Assembly (NCBI RefSeq): GCF_900102495.1
Contig: NZ_FMVQ01000005.1
Location: forward strand, 62,001 to 126,000
Reading direction: 5' to 3'
DNA: 64,000 nucleotides
Source: Nitrosospira sp. Nl5
GTDB lineage: Bacteria > Pseudomonadota > Gammaproteobacteria > Burkholderiales > Nitrosomonadaceae
Shown here: in pieces, positions 1-10,910 of the stretch
Numbering within the stretch: the stretch's first letter is position 1
Layout of the letters: each line of letters starts with the position of its first letter
The notes under the pieces: model-generated
What the model saw: only the letters and a program-made list of their open reading frames with translations
What the model was told of the DNA's origin: nothing
Database searches by the model: none
Program-made: the position numbers and the translations under genes

Positions 1-730
1 AACGCAGCCTAACGGCCTCAATATTAACTACGAGTGCGGTGCGACCCATAGCGCGGCGGTGCAGGAAGCCGTCAAGCGGCATCAGGCCGATATTGGTATT
101 GCGCTTGATGGCGATGGTGATCGTGTTGTTATGGTCGATCAAAAAAGCGCGCTCTACGACGGTGACCGGCTGATTTACATTATCGCCAGGCACCGTCAGC
201 AGAACGGGCTGCTTAAGGGCGGGGTGGCGGGTACATTAATGACAAATCTCGCCATTGAAAATGGCTTCAGGAAATTAAATATTCCTTTTGCCCGCGCAAA
301 TGTCGGCGACCGTTACGTATTGGAGCTGCTGCAGGAAAAAGGTTGGCAACTGGGGGGCGAAGGCTCCGGCCATATTATCTGTACCGACAAGCATACGACG
401 GGCGACGGCATTATTTCCGCGCTGCAGGTATTATATGCCCTGCGTGATTCCGGCAAGAGCCTGGCTGAACTTGCGCGCGGCGTAACGCTTTACCCGCAAC
501 AGCTGATCAATGTCAAGGTTCCCAAAGGGTTCGATTCACATGTTAGCGTGGCGATTAAAGCAGCTCAGGCGGAAGCAGAGCGCGACCTTGATGGCAGTGG
601 CCGCGTGCTGCTGCGCGCATCAGGGACTGAGCCGCTGATACGAGTGATGGTGGAGGGTGAATCCAAGCGGAAAGTTAAACACTGGGCAGAGAAAATAGCT
701 GAGGTTGTGCGGAATACTGCGGTAGAGTGA
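1..730 (+). CDS. glmM: Phosphoglucosamine mutase, 5'-truncated by window edge
   Basis: Interconverts glucosamine-6-phosphate and glucosamine-1-phosphate in the cytoplasm, on the route to UDP-GlcNAc for peptidoglycan and LPS. The reading frame is open from base 2, so the N-terminus and the phosphorylated catalytic serine lie outside the window. Visible parts are the Mg-binding loop LDGDGDRVVMVD, the sugar-binding GGEGSGH and the C-terminal phosphate-binding RASGTEPLIRVMVEG. These distinguish it as a phosphohexomutase; the pattern fits GlmM better than phosphomannomutase. The stop is TGA at 728-730. No neighbouring glm or folP gene is visible, since the upstream side is cut. Confidence 0.95.
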   Translation, partial: TQPNGLNINYECGATHSAAVQEAVKRHQADIGIALDGDGDRVVMVDQKSALYDGDRLIYIIARHRQQNGLLKGGVAGTLMTNLAIENGFRKLNIPFARANVGDRYVLELLQEKGWQLGGEGSGHIICTDKHTTGDGIISALQVLYALRDSGKSLAELARGVTLYPQQLINVKVPKGFDSHVSVAIKAAQAEAERDLDGSGRVLLRASGTEPLIRVMVEGESKRKVKHWAEKIAEVVRNTAVE

Positions 731-1178
731 ACAGCATGGAGGTGTAAGAACCTTTTATCAGGGATGCCTGCTGATCCGCTGTTTCGCACAATACAGAATG
801 TTTGCAAGCTAATAGCAGCTTGTCTGTCTAAGGAATCGAAGCAAAAAGGTGGCTGGGCAAGGGTGGCTACTGAAGATTTTTGAAGGACCAATAGCCGTCC
901 TGTCGGCCGAAAAAGCGACGAAATATAGATTGGCCGGCCATTTTTGCGGCTGGTTTCCTGTAGGTCCAGATTACCAAATTCGAAAAATCGACAAAAAGAC
1001 ATATGCGGCTGACAGCTAGAAAACGCGCCACATATACCGGGTGTAACCCCTTGGTTTTAGATTGCGTCATGATATCTCCCATGGTCTTTAATTCCTCTTA
1101 TTGTATCAATCGGGCATGACGCTCTTATGACTGAATGCCGTACATAATGGATCGCTAATTTGCCGACTGATAACGCTG
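731..1178. other. Intergenic region, no gene recognised
   Basis: About 450 bases between glmM and the pstS control region. The open frames here on the minus strand have no recognisable protein character. I see no tRNA, no T-tract terminator and no copy of the inverted-repeat element found elsewhere in the window. Confidence 0.4.
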
Positions 1179-1212
1179 CTGTCGCAAAACGGTAATAATC
1201 ATGACTTAACAT
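1179..1212 (+). promoter_or_regulatory. Candidate Pho box and -10 of pstS
   Basis: CTGTCGCAAAACGGTAAT at 1179-1196 matches the enterobacterial PhoB box pattern (two CTGTCAT-like 7-mers separated by an A-rich 4-mer) at about 14 of 18 positions. A -10-like TAACAT follows at 1207-1212, ten bases downstream, which is the usual geometry where the Pho box replaces the -35. The pstS start is 46 bases further. PhoB control is an inference. Confidence 0.5.
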
Positions 1213-1258
1213 AGTAATACTGTTAAAAACGTATCTGATTCAATAAATGGAGAGCGAA

Positions 1259-2263
1259 ATGTTGAAATTGCCGAATAGTAAGGCACTTGGATTGTCGGCC
1301 CTGCTGAGCGTGTTAGTTGGCGGTGCCAGTGTCGCAGGTGCTGCTGGCATTGTGAAAATTGACGGCTCCAGCACTGTTTATCCTATCACCGAGGCAGTGG
1401 CGGAAGACTTTCAAATAGCCAAGAAGGGTGCAGTAAAGGTGACGGTCGGCATTTCAGGTACCGGCGGCGGCTTCAAGAAATTTTGCCGCGGTGAAATCGA
1501 TATCGTCAATGCTTCACGGCCCATTCTAAAAAAAGAGATGGACGACTGCAAAGCACTAGATATTCAATATATCGAAATGCCCGTGGCTTATGATGCGTTG
1601 ACGGTAGTAGTAAATCCGAAAAACGATTGGAGCAAAGTTATCACGGTCGCGGAGCTAAAAAAAATCTGGGAGCCGGCTGCGCAGGGCACCATCACCAAAT
1701 GGAGTCAGGTGAACCCCACGTGGCCCGACGTCACGATTAAACTCTACGGAGCTGGCGCGGATTCAGGTACTTTTGACTACTTCACAGAAGCCATCGTTGG
1801 CAAGGCCAAATCGAGTCGCGGCGATTACACCGCATCCGAGGACGACAACGTATTGGTGCAGGGTGTAGCGAGCGACAAGAATGGCTTGGGCTTTTTTGGC
1901 TTCGCCTACTACGTGGAAAATCAGAAAAAGGTAAAAGCGGTCGCTGTTGATAGCGGCAAAGGCGGCGTCATACCGTCTGCGGAAACGGTGAAGGATGGAA
2001 GTTACGAGCCCTTATCCCGTCCTATTTTCATTTACGTGAACGTCAAGGCGGCAGAGAAGCCTGAAGTGAAAGAATACGTTGAATTTTATATGAAAAACGC
2101 GGAGAACCTGGTGAAAGAAGTTAAATTCTTTCCCCTGCCGGCCCAAGCCTATACCATCAATCTGGAACATCTCAACAAAAAGAAGGTTGGAACCGTCTTT
2201 GGTGGCAAACCAGAAGTGGGTCTCAGGATCGAAGAACTGCTCAAGCGAGAGACTAGTCTATAA
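1259..2263 (+). CDS. pstS: Phosphate ABC transporter substrate-binding protein
   Basis: Periplasmic high-affinity phosphate-binding protein, expected to deliver phosphate to PstCAB in the inner membrane. A signal peptide ([20 protein letters not shown], cleavage near AGA-A) is followed by the PstS signatures [35 protein letters not shown] and [13 protein letters not shown], which contribute phosphate-binding residues. I chose ATG at 1259 because GGAGAG at 1249-1254 precedes it; an in-frame ATG at 1247 has no ribosome site and overlaps that motif. No pstC, pstA, pstB, phoU or phoBR follows, so this is an orphan copy here. Mature length fits the family. Confidence 0.93.
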   Translation: MLKLPNSKALGLSALLSVLVGGASVAGAAGIVKIDGSSTVYPITEAVAEDFQIAKKGAVKVTVGISGTGGGFKKFCRGEIDIVNASRPILKKEMDDCKALDIQYIEMPVAYDALTVVVNPKNDWSKVITVAELKKIWEPAAQGTITKWSQVNPTWPDVTIKLYGAGADSGTFDYFTEAIVGKAKSSRGDYTASEDDNVLVQGVASDKNGLGFFGFAYYVENQKKVKAVAVDSGKGGVIPSAETVKDGSYEPLSRPIFIYVNVKAAEKPEVKEYVEFYMKNAENLVKEVKFFPLPAQAYTINLEHLNKKKVGTVFGGKPEVGLRIEELLKRETSL

Positions 2264-2893
2264 TCTGAATTTCGGTAGTTGCCCGCTCGTACTTCAGTGG
2301 GGGCGGGTCCTCATGACTCCCGATGATCTTTCACTTTTATGGGGTCAATCGCCGGATGCGGAATGGATCTCACGAGAAGTAGCGGACATAGCCGGACTAC
2401 GAACTTGGTGATCTGAGGATGGGAAATAAACAGATCAGTCCGGCCGCTGCGAAAAAATTTGGCGAATGCAAGGGGTGCTAGCCCGCCGACATTATATATC
2501 TTCTTCAATTCCTTCTACTCATCATCCTACGGTATCCTTCCCGGCTTCAGAATCCAGCCGGCTAGTGGTTTTCGAGGTGTCCTTCACGTTCCTGGGCAGC
2601 GTCCTTAGTCAGGATCGCTGATCAAAGCCCGCTGCCCATCTCCCCGGTTCGTAATTATCACGGCGTTAAACAGAAGCAAGGCAGAGGCTGACGGTTACCG
2701 CTTTGTTGGCTCCGGCAGGCTGCATCCACGGTAGTTGTTCGCGTTTCCCCGGATAGGCCTGACGGGTTGAGTTGTTCCGCAATGGGAGCTATGGGAGAAT
2801 GCGTTGTACGACGCGGGCAGTGGTAAACTTCCGACTCCTGTGAAATTTGAAATGGTTCTGTAGGCTAATCTTCTATTTTATGAAAGGAAAGCG
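2264..2893. other. Intergenic region upstream of thrS, nothing recognised
   Basis: Some 630 bases between pstS and thrS. I looked for the tRNA-Val that often precedes thrS in betaproteobacteria and found no T-arm or acceptor pairing. A GC-rich inverted pair (CCCGC/GCGGG) lies near 2281-2310 but has no T-tract. The short open frames show no known motif. Confidence 0.4.
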
Positions 2894-4792
2894 GTGACCG
2901 TCATTCGTCTACCGGATGGTTCAGAGCGCAGGTATGAGCAACCGGTGACGGTGGGCGAAGTTGCGGCGTCGATCGGTCCCGGATTAGCCCGTGCCGCGCT
3001 GGCGGGCCGGGTGAACGGCAAGTTGGTCGATACATCCAGCCGCATCGAAAACGACAGCGACTTGGCCATTGTCACCGAGAAAGACGCGGAAGGGCTGGAA
3101 ATCATTCGTCATTCCAGCGCACATTTGCTGGCACATGCGGTGAAAGAGTTATTCCCGGAAGCGCAGGTCACCATCGGTCCGGTAATCGAGGATGGCTTCT
3201 ATTACGATTTTTCCTACAAGCGTCCATTTACACCGGAAGACCTGGTGGCGATAGAGAAGAGAATGGCTGAAATCAGCGCGCGCAATCTGAAAGTGGAGCG
3301 AAAAGTTTGGGAACGCTCCGAAGCCATCAATTTTTTTAAGAATCAGGGCGAACACTACAAGGCCCAGATTATCGAGGCCATACCCGGCAACGAGGACGTT
3401 TCACTCTATTCCCAGGGAAATTTTACCGATTTGTGCCGCGGGCCCCATGTACCCACCACTTCCAGGCTCAAAGTATTCAAACTGATGAAGTTGGCCGGTG
3501 CTTATTGGCGCGGGGATTCGCGCAATGAAATGTTACAGCGAATTTATGGCACTGCGTGGACCAGAAAGGAAGACCAGGACACGTATTTGCATCGTCTCGA
3601 AGAAGCCGAAAAACGTGATCACCGCAAACTGGGCAAGCAATTGGATTTGTTCCATATTCAGGAGGAAGCGCCGGGAATGGTGTTCTGGCATCCCAAGGGC
3701 TGGATTATCTGGCAGCAGGTGGAGCAGTATATGCGGAAAGTATTCCGCGATAATGACTATCTCGAAATCCGCACGCCGTTGGTGCTGGACAAAGGGCTGT
3801 GGGAGCGTTCAGGGCATTGGGAAAACTTCCGTGAGAATATGTTTACTACGTATTCCGAAGAGCGAGAATTTGCGGTCAAGCCAATGAACTGCCCTGGTCA
3901 CGTCCAGATATTCAAGCAGGGATTAAAAAGTTACCGTGATCTTCCGTTGCGGCTCGCAGAATTTGGTTCATGTCATCGGAACGAGCCCTCCGGCGCGCTG
4001 CACGGCATTATGCGAGTTCGGGGATTTACCCAGGACGATGCGCACATTTTTTGCACCGAATCTCAGGTCCAGGACGAGGCGGTGAAGTTTATTGACTTAT
4101 TGCGGAAAGTTTATACCGATTTTGGTTTTAACGAGATTCTGGTGAAACTTTCGACTCGCCCGAAAAAGCGCGTCGGGTCGGAAGAACAATGGGACAAGGC
4201 AGAAGCTTCGTTGCAATCGGCGCTGGATTACAAGCAGCTCGATTGGGATTTACAGCCGGGGGAAGGTGCTTTCTACGGACCGAAAATCGAATTCTCACTC
4301 AAGGACAGCATCGGGCGTGTGTGGCAATGCGGTACTCTACAGCTGGATTTTTCCATGCCGGAGCGGTTGGAAGCTGAATTTGTGGCCGAAGATAATTCCC
4401 GCCGGGTGCCGGTAATGCTGCACCGGGCGATTCTTGGTTCGTTGGAACGCTTCATCGGTATCATCATCGAAAACTATGCTGGAGCGCTTCCCCTGTGGCT
4501 TTCCCCGGATCAGGCAGTAGTGCTGAACATATCCGAAGGACAGGCGGACTATGCCAGGAAAGTAACCAGCGAACTCAAGCACAACGGCATCCGGGCATAT
4601 GCGGACTTGAGAAATGAGAAAATAACCTATAAAATACGGGAGCATAGTTTACAAAAATTGCCTTATCAGATCATCGTGGGCGACAAGGAAGTGGCGGCGC
4701 AAATGGTCTCCGTGCGGACCCGCGCGGGCTCCAATCTGGGTCAAATGTCTTTAGAGGCGCTGGTTGAACGCCTTAGGGGAGAGATTCCATGA
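2894..4792 (+). CDS. thrS: Threonyl-tRNA synthetase
   Basis: Charges tRNA-Thr in the cytoplasm. At 632 residues it has full family length. An N-terminal TGS domain (residues 1-60) is followed by the editing domain with the [11 protein letters not shown] zinc-site motif (near 75), then the class II catalytic core with [21 protein letters not shown] (motif 2) and [10 protein letters not shown] (motif 3), and a C-terminal anticodon-binding domain. Start is GTG at 2894, with GAAAGGAAA at 2882-2890 as ribosome site. It heads the conserved thrS-infC-rpmI-rplT-pheST-ihfA block; its TGA at 4790-4792 directly precedes infC sequence. Confidence 0.98.
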   Translation: MTVIRLPDGSERRYEQPVTVGEVAASIGPGLARAALAGRVNGKLVDTSSRIENDSDLAIVTEKDAEGLEIIRHSSAHLLAHAVKELFPEAQVTIGPVIEDGFYYDFSYKRPFTPEDLVAIEKRMAEISARNLKVERKVWERSEAINFFKNQGEHYKAQIIEAIPGNEDVSLYSQGNFTDLCRGPHVPTTSRLKVFKLMKLAGAYWRGDSRNEMLQRIYGTAWTRKEDQDTYLHRLEEAEKRDHRKLGKQLDLFHIQEEAPGMVFWHPKGWIIWQQVEQYMRKVFRDNDYLEIRTPLVLDKGLWERSGHWENFRENMFTTYSEEREFAVKPMNCPGHVQIFKQGLKSYRDLPLRLAEFGSCHRNEPSGALHGIMRVRGFTQDDAHIFCTESQVQDEAVKFIDLLRKVYTDFGFNEILVKLSTRPKKRVGSEEQWDKAEASLQSALDYKQLDWDLQPGEGAFYGPKIEFSLKDSIGRVWQCGTLQLDFSMPERLEAEFVAEDNSRRVPVMLHRAILGSLERFIGIIIENYAGALPLWLSPDQAVVLNISEGQADYARKVTSELKHNGIRAYADLRNEKITYKIREHSLQKLPYQIIVGDKEVAAQMVSVRTRAGSNLGQMSLEALVERLRGEIP

Positions 4793-4834
4793 GTGCCGGT
4801 GCGGCTTATTTATCAATCGACTTGGGGAATTGCT

Positions 4835-5467
4835 ATAGTTCAGGAAAAAGCAGCGCGCATCAATCAGGAGATTAATGCGCCGGAAGTGCGCTTGATTGGT
4901 GTAGAGGGAGAGCAGATAGGCATCGTTACCCTGACGGCCGCCAACACTTTGGCGGAGGAGGCAGAGGTGGATCTGGTTGAGATCGCGCCTACCGCTCGAC
5001 CTCCAGTTTGCCGCCTGATGGATTACGGCAAATTTCGTTATCAGGAGAGCAAGAAAAAGCACGAAGCCAAGCTCAAGCAAAAACAAATTCAAATCAAGGA
5101 AGTCAAATTCCGGCCCAATACCGACGAGGGCGATTACAACATTAAGCTACGAAACCTGATCAGTTTCCTGGAGGAGGGCGACAAGGCTAAAATTACATTG
5201 CGCTTTCGCGGGCGTGAAATGGCGCATCAGGAATTCGGCGTGCGCCTGTTGGAGCGAGTGAGAGGCGATCTGGAGCCGCATGCAGTGGTGGAACAGTTCC
5301 CCAGAATGGAGGGACGACAAATGGTGATGGTGTTGTCTCCCCGGAAGAAAGAAGTAAAAGCGGTGAAGCCGAAGGAAGCCAAGCCGAAGGTCGTTACAGA
5401 AATCGATGGTAATAGTGATAGTGCAACACCGGCCATCGGCACAGGTCCGGCGCCAACGCAGACATAG
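4835..5467 (+). CDS. infC: Translation initiation factor IF-3, non-canonical start
   Basis: Binds the 30S subunit, blocks 50S joining and proofreads the start codon. Diagnostic stretches are [46 protein letters not shown] and [13 protein letters not shown]. No ATG lies near the conserved N-terminus. I place the start at ATA 4835 (reading [10 protein letters not shown]), because GGGGA at 4824-4828 sits six bases before it and family members begin just before the RIN motif. ATT at 4829 is the alternative by homology. GTG at 4793 with GGGGAGAG at 4776-4783 would add 14 non-conserved residues. A rare start allows IF-3 autoregulation. The C-terminal tail is about 40 residues long and Lys/Pro/Thr-rich. 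Confidence 0.93.
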   Translation: MVQEKAARINQEINAPEVRLIGVEGEQIGIVTLTAANTLAEEAEVDLVEIAPTARPPVCRLMDYGKFRYQESKKKHEAKLKQKQIQIKEVKFRPNTDEGDYNIKLRNLISFLEEGDKAKITLRFRGREMAHQEFGVRLLERVRGDLEPHAVVEQFPRMEGRQMVMVLSPRKKEVKAVKPKEAKPKVVTEIDGNSDSATPAIGTGPAPTQT

Positions 5468-5563
5468 CGCTACGAAGCCGGTTCGGATCAGCATTACGTC
5501 AATTCATCAACGATAGCAGCAAAGCCGTGCGGTGAGAGTGCCCAACGGAAAAACAAGTGATTT

Positions 5564-5600
5564 CCGGGTTTTAAAAGTGTTCCCTTCAGGAAACACCCGG
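5564..5600 (+). promoter_or_regulatory. Hairpin in the infC-rpmI spacer, possible leader element
   Basis: CCGG at 5564-5567 pairs with CCGG at 5597-5600, and GTGTTCC at 5577-5583 pairs with GGAAACAC at 5589-5596 (one bulge) around a CTTCA loop. There is no T-run after it, so it is not a simple terminator. In other bacteria L20 represses rpmI-rplT by binding an RNA structure in this neighbourhood; assigning that role here is inference. Confidence 0.3.
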
Positions 5601-5626
5601 CGTCATGTTAAAGCAGAGGTGGTGTC

Positions 5627-5824
5627 ATGCCAAAGATGAAAACCAAGAGTGGCGCAGCAAAACGTTTCAAAGTGCGAGCGGGTGGCAGCGTCAAGCGTTC
5701 GCAGGCATTCAAGCGTCATATCCTTACCAAGAAGACCACAAAGAGCAAGCGTCAATTGCGGGGAACGGTCGGTGTCCATTGCAGCGATGTAGCGTCTGTG
5801 CGCTCCATGATGCCCTACGCTTGA
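5627..5824 (+). CDS. rpmI: 50S ribosomal protein L35
   Basis: A 65-residue, strongly basic large-subunit protein. The start [20 protein letters not shown] and the internal [18 protein letters not shown] are family signatures. The start ATG follows AGAGGTGGTG (ribosome site). It lies 13 bases before rplT, with which it is certainly co-transcribed. Both are expected to be under translational control by L20. Confidence 0.97.
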   Translation: MPKMKTKSGAAKRFKVRAGGSVKRSQAFKRHILTKKTTKSKRQLRGTVGVHCSDVASVRSMMPYA

Positions 5825-5837
5825 GGAGAAGATTGCC

Positions 5838-6197
5838 ATGCCAAGAGTAAAACGTGGTGTAACGGCTCACGCCCGTCACAAGAAAGTACTGGATTTAGCG
5901 AAGGGCTACCGCGGACGCCGCAAAAATGTCTATCGGATTGCCAAGGAAGCGGTGATGAAGGCGGGACAATATGCGTACCGTGACCGCCGTCAGAAGAAAC
6001 GCGAGTTTCGCGCTTTGTGGATCGCCCGTATCAATGCCGCTGCGCGTGAATGTGGTTTACCCTACAGTGTGTTCATGAACGGTTTAAAAAAAGCGGCGAT
6101 TGAAGTGGATCGCAAGGTGCTGGCTGATATTGCCGTATTTGATAAACCAGCTTTTGTGAAAATAGTTGAACAAGCCAAAGCTAGTCTGGCTATATAA
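5838..6197 (+). CDS. rplT: 50S ribosomal protein L20
   Basis: A 119-residue rRNA-binding protein needed early in 50S assembly, and in other bacteria a repressor of its own operon. [30 protein letters not shown] is the conserved basic N-terminal extension; the globular half contains [33 protein letters not shown] precedes the start. The next gene is separated by a terminator-like hairpin. Confidence 0.98.
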   Translation: MPRVKRGVTAHARHKKVLDLAKGYRGRRKNVYRIAKEAVMKAGQYAYRDRRQKKREFRALWIARINAAARECGLPYSVFMNGLKKAAIEVDRKVLADIAVFDKPAFVKIVEQAKASLAI

Positions 6198-6220
6198 TCG
6201 GTAGCAGCGAAAAAGACGCG

Positions 6221-7319
<1,099 letters not shown>

Positions 7320-7442
7320 GGGATTTTTTAAGATTCATGCGAAATCACGGAGTTGAACAAGATGACGTGTACGGTTTTTGAGCTATGGGACAAGGTGTGC
7401 TAAAAGAACAGAATCGCCTCCTCTGCGGCAAAACAAGCCCTC

Positions 7443-9821
7443 ATGAAATTTTCTGAAAACTGGCTTCGTACTTTCGTTGATCCGCCGCTATCCGCCAGCG
7501 ATCTTGCGCATGTACTGACGATGGCGGGTCTGGAAGTGGAAGCTGTCGAACCAGTTGCTCCGGCTTTTAGTAGGGTAGTAGTGGCCGAAGTGTTGTCGGT
7601 AGAGAAACATCCCGATGCAGATCACCTCAATGTTTGCCAGGTGGACGCCGGCTCAGCTACTGGCGGTGAACCGCTTCAAATCGTCTGCGGCGCAGCGAAT
7701 GTTCGTGCCGGAATAAAAGTACCTTGTGCGCTAGCTGGCGCACAGCTGCCTGGCATCGCCATCAACCCGGCGAGTATACGCGGAGTCGAATCCTGCGGTA
7801 TGTTATGTTCAGCCAGGGAATTGGGGTTGGAAGATGTTATGTCAGGTTTATTGCTGCTCCCGGACGATGCTCCAATAGGTGAGGACTTCCGTGATTATTA
7901 TGAGCTTGACGACAACCTTTTCACGCTCAAGTTAACACCTAACCGCGCCGATTGCCTGGGGTTATCCGGAGTAGCACGAGAGGTGGCGGCGATTACTTCG
8001 GCAAATCTCAATGTGCTTGAAATGAACCCGGTCCCGGGTCAGACCAGTGAAGCGTTGACGGTTCAGGTGGACGCGCCAGATGCCTGTTCGCTTTATTGTG
8101 GCCGAGTAATACGTGGTATCTCCCTTGATGTTTCCACGCCGCAATGGATGATCCGCCGGCTGGAACGCAGCGGCATCCGAGCGATCAATGCAGTAGTGGA
8201 TGTGACCAACTATGTGATGCTGGAGACCGGCCAACCACTTCACGCCTTCGATCTCGAGAAGATTACGGGTGCACTGACGGGAACAATCCATGTGCGCCAT
8301 GCCAAGTCCGGTGAAACGCTCCAGTTGCTGAATGGAGAAACCCTCACGCTGCAACCCGACATGCTGCTGATCGCCGATGAGGCCAAGGCACTCGCGTTGG
8401 CGGGCATCATGGGCGGGAACGAAAGCATGGTAGAGCAGGGCGCAAGTGACCTATTTCTGGAAAGCGCTTTCTTTAGTCCAGGCGTAATTGCCGGGAAATC
8501 GTTTCGCCTCGGTTTTAACACTGATTCAGCGCACCGCTTCGAACGCGGCGTGGATTTTGCCGCGACACGCGATGCGCTGGAGCGTGCCACGGCTTTGGTG
8601 CTCGCTATCTGCGGGGGCAGGGCGGGGCCGATTACCGAAGTCAAAGGTGCGTTGCCGCAACGCGATCCCATTAATTTGCGATCCAAGCGCGCGGCGCGAG
8701 TGCTGGGTATAGAACTCGGTGAAGTCCGGATCGCAGAGCTATTGCAGCGTTTGCGATTCCCTTTTTCTTGCGCTGGCGACGTGTTCCGTGTAACGCCGCC
8801 GACTTACCGCTTCGATCTCTCTGTCGAGGAAGACCTGATCGAGGAATTGGCGCGTATTTACGGATACGATCATATCCCTGCCAACTCGCCGCATGCGGCC
8901 CTGCGGATACTGCCCGAGTACGAAGCGGTACGCACCCCGTCACAGCCGCGGCAAATCCTCGTGGGACGGGACTATCAGGAGGTCATCAATTATGCTTTCG
9001 TGGATGCTTTATGGGAGTTGGAGCTGGCGGGCAACACAACACCGGCGGTATTGAAAAACCCGCTGTCCACTCAAATGAGTGTGATGCGTAGCAGCCTGCT
9101 CGGCGGTCTCGTATCCAACTTGCAATTCAATCTTAACCGCAGTCAGGCCAGGGTACGGTTATTCGAGGCTGGACGTTGCTTTATGAGAAAGGGAGAAACC
9201 TACGACCAATCGGAAAAACTGGCCGGGCTTTGCTATGGGAACGCCATGGCTGAGCAGTGGGGAGTATCTGCTCGCGAGGTGGATTTTTACGACGCTAAGG
9301 CAGATATTGAGGCACTGTTTTGGCCGCTAGCGGTGCGTTTTGAGGCAGCATCTCATCCTGCCTTTCATCCCGGCAAATCTGCTCGGATTCAGGTAGGTGA
9401 ACAAATCGCCGGTTATGCGGGAGAACTTCACCCTCATTGGCGACAAAAGATTGGTTTGCCAAAATCCGCGGTATTATTTGAACTGGATCTCAAAATCCTG
9501 ATGACGCGGCCTCCGCGGGTAGCTGCGGAGATTCCAAAATATCCTCCAGTACGGCGCGACATCGCGATGGTCGTCTCCGAGGATGTTACCGTCCAAGCAC
9601 TGCTGGATTGCATGCAGACTGAGAAATTACCCGTTATTTCAGAAATTTCCCCATTTGATATATATCGGGGCAAGGGAGTGGAAAATGGCAAAAAAAGTCT
9701 TGCATTCCGAGTGTTATTGCAAGATACTGAAAAAACGTTAACCGACGCTGAAGCGGACTTGGCCATCGCAAAGTTAATAAATATCCTGGAAAGGCAATTG
9801 GGCGCAAGACTACGCGACTGA
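7443..9821 (+). CDS. pheT: Phenylalanyl-tRNA synthetase beta subunit
   Basis: Partner of PheS, carrying tRNA binding and editing. 792 residues. Domains in order: an EMAP/OB-type tRNA-binding domain (about 40-150, VVAEVLSVEKHPDADHLNVCQVD), B3/B4 editing domain (LTPNRADCLGLSGVAREVA; NAVVDVTNYVMLETGQPLHAFD), B5 domain (about 400-475), the catalytic-like core, and a C-terminal ferredoxin-like anticodon-binding domain (YPPVRRDIAMVV; DIYRGKGVENGKKSLAFRV). It starts at ATG 7443 and is followed after 55 bases by ihfA, as in most proteobacteria. Confidence 0.98.
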   Translation: MKFSENWLRTFVDPPLSASDLAHVLTMAGLEVEAVEPVAPAFSRVVVAEVLSVEKHPDADHLNVCQVDAGSATGGEPLQIVCGAANVRAGIKVPCALAGAQLPGIAINPASIRGVESCGMLCSARELGLEDVMSGLLLLPDDAPIGEDFRDYYELDDNLFTLKLTPNRADCLGLSGVAREVAAITSANLNVLEMNPVPGQTSEALTVQVDAPDACSLYCGRVIRGISLDVSTPQWMIRRLERSGIRAINAVVDVTNYVMLETGQPLHAFDLEKITGALTGTIHVRHAKSGETLQLLNGETLTLQPDMLLIADEAKALALAGIMGGNESMVEQGASDLFLESAFFSPGVIAGKSFRLGFNTDSAHRFERGVDFAATRDALERATALVLAICGGRAGPITEVKGALPQRDPINLRSKRAARVLGIELGEVRIAELLQRLRFPFSCAGDVFRVTPPTYRFDLSVEEDLIEELARIYGYDHIPANSPHAALRILPEYEAVRTPSQPRQILVGRDYQEVINYAFVDALWELELAGNTTPAVLKNPLSTQMSVMRSSLLGGLVSNLQFNLNRSQARVRLFEAGRCFMRKGETYDQSEKLAGLCYGNAMAEQWGVSAREVDFYDAKADIEALFWPLAVRFEAASHPAFHPGKSARIQVGEQIAGYAGELHPHWRQKIGLPKSAVLFELDLKILMTRPPRVAAEIPKYPPVRRDIAMVVSEDVTVQALLDCMQTEKLPVISEISPFDIYRGKGVENGKKSLAFRVLLQDTEKTLTDAEADLAIAKLINILERQLGARLRD

Positions 9822-9876
9822 TAAGGAATGGCTGTTTTAGCCGTATCCGAGAATTATATAAACAGTGAGGGAGAGC

Positions 9877-10182
9877 ATGACCTTAACAAAAGCCGAGCTG
9901 GCCGATTTGCTATTCGAAAAAGTCGGGTTCAATAAGCGCGAAGCAAAAGACATGGTGGAATCCTTTTACGAGGAAGTTCGTGTCGCGCTCCAAAATGGTG
10001 ATGGCGTGAAGCTCTCTGGTTTCGGCAATTTTCAGCTGCGCGATAAGCCGCAGCGTCCGGGTCGCAATCCCAAAACCGGAGAAGAAATTCCGATTACCGC
10101 GCGTCGCGTGGTAACTTTCCACGCAAGCCAAAAACTGAAGGCGATGGTTGAAAAAAACCAGCATGGAAAACATAATACCTAG
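9877..10182 (+). CDS. ihfA: Integration host factor alpha subunit
   Basis: DNA-bending protein that pairs with IhfB and acts in recombination, replication and sigma-54 promoters. 101 residues, with [28 protein letters not shown] and the DNA-contacting arm [24 protein letters not shown] containing the RPGRNPKTG signature. ATG at 9877 was chosen over GTG 9865, because GAGGGAGAG between them is the ribosome site. The place after pheT identifies it as the alpha rather than beta subunit. Its 3' end overlaps the next gene by 20 bases. Confidence 0.95.
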   Translation: MTLTKAELADLLFEKVGFNKREAKDMVESFYEEVRVALQNGDGVKLSGFGNFQLRDKPQRPGRNPKTGEEIPITARRVVTFHASQKLKAMVEKNQHGKHNT

Positions 10183-10543
10183 CAGCGCTTTAGGGCCCAT
10201 TCCGGCGAAGCGCTACTTCACGATCGGCGAAGTGAGCGAGTTATGTGGTGTCAAGCCTCATGTATTGCGCTATTGGGAGCAGGAATTCGTACAATTGAAG
10301 CCGGTCAAGCGTCGGGGCAATCGCCGCTACTACCAGCATCATGAAGTGCTGCTGATTCGTCGTATTCGGGAACTGCTCTATGAACAGGGTTTCACCATCC
10401 ATGGCGCGCGCAGCCGGCTGGGGCAGGGCCCGGTTGAATCGGTGCCTGCACTTGCCACTTCAATTGCCGCGCCTTCACCATCGATTGATCTGGGAATGCT
10501 ACGGCGCGAGATCAAAAGCGTTGTGTCATTGCTCCGGTCTTAA
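10163..10543 (+). CDS. MerR-family transcriptional regulator
   Basis: A 126-residue protein with a single N-terminal MerR winged helix: [51 protein letters not shown], residues about 17-70. The C-terminal part is short, with no cysteine or drug-binding domain, so it is a small MerR-like protein of the kind routinely found after ihfA in betaproteobacteria and gammaproteobacteria (YcgE/MlrA-like helix but no effector domain). The ATG at 10163 lies inside the end of ihfA, implying coupling; a TTG at 10148 is the longer alternative. Targets are unknown. Confidence 0.88.
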   Translation: MENIIPSSALGPIPAKRYFTIGEVSELCGVKPHVLRYWEQEFVQLKPVKRRGNRRYYQHHEVLLIRRIRELLYEQGFTIHGARSRLGQGPVESVPALATSIAAPSPSIDLGMLRREIKSVVSLLRS

Positions 10544-10710
10544 ACCCAAAATCCGTCGCTCATTGTCGGTCGAATGTAACGATTCGCAAGGATTTTGGGC
10601 GCCACATGATATTCATCTTTATGGGGGCGTATTCAGGTCGCCCTGTTCTGTTCTTTGCCCTCTTCGCGTCACTCACCCAATAGCAATTCCTAACGCCGTG
10701 GCTTGTTTGG

Positions 10711-10716
10711 TATAAT
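10711..10716 (+). promoter_or_regulatory. -10 element of the tRNA-Pro promoter
   Basis: A perfect TATAAT nine bases before the mature tRNA. The -35 position (around 10688-10693) is weak. The short leader is typical of a stand-alone tRNA promoter. Confidence 0.55.
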
Positions 10717-10724
10717 CCATTCTT

Positions 10725-10802
<78 letters not shown>

Positions 10803-10910
10803 CCAGATCCACAGGTCGGCTGGTTCTTATGCGCGTCGTTCAGGCTTGATATAGCAATAGCTGATATCTTTTCACCGGATAAGCAAAAAAATCACCTCGG
10901 TACTGTTCGA

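Noticed and set aside
867-1082. Open frame of 71 codons on the minus strand after glmM
   Set aside because: No ribosome site, no motif, not conserved to my knowledge; treated as intergenic.
2187-2508. Short frames after pstS on both strands
   Set aside because: One overlaps the end of pstS in another frame, the other has no recognisable features.
2264-2893. Expected tRNA-Val upstream of thrS
   Set aside because: No acceptor stem or TTCRANY T-loop is present in the region.
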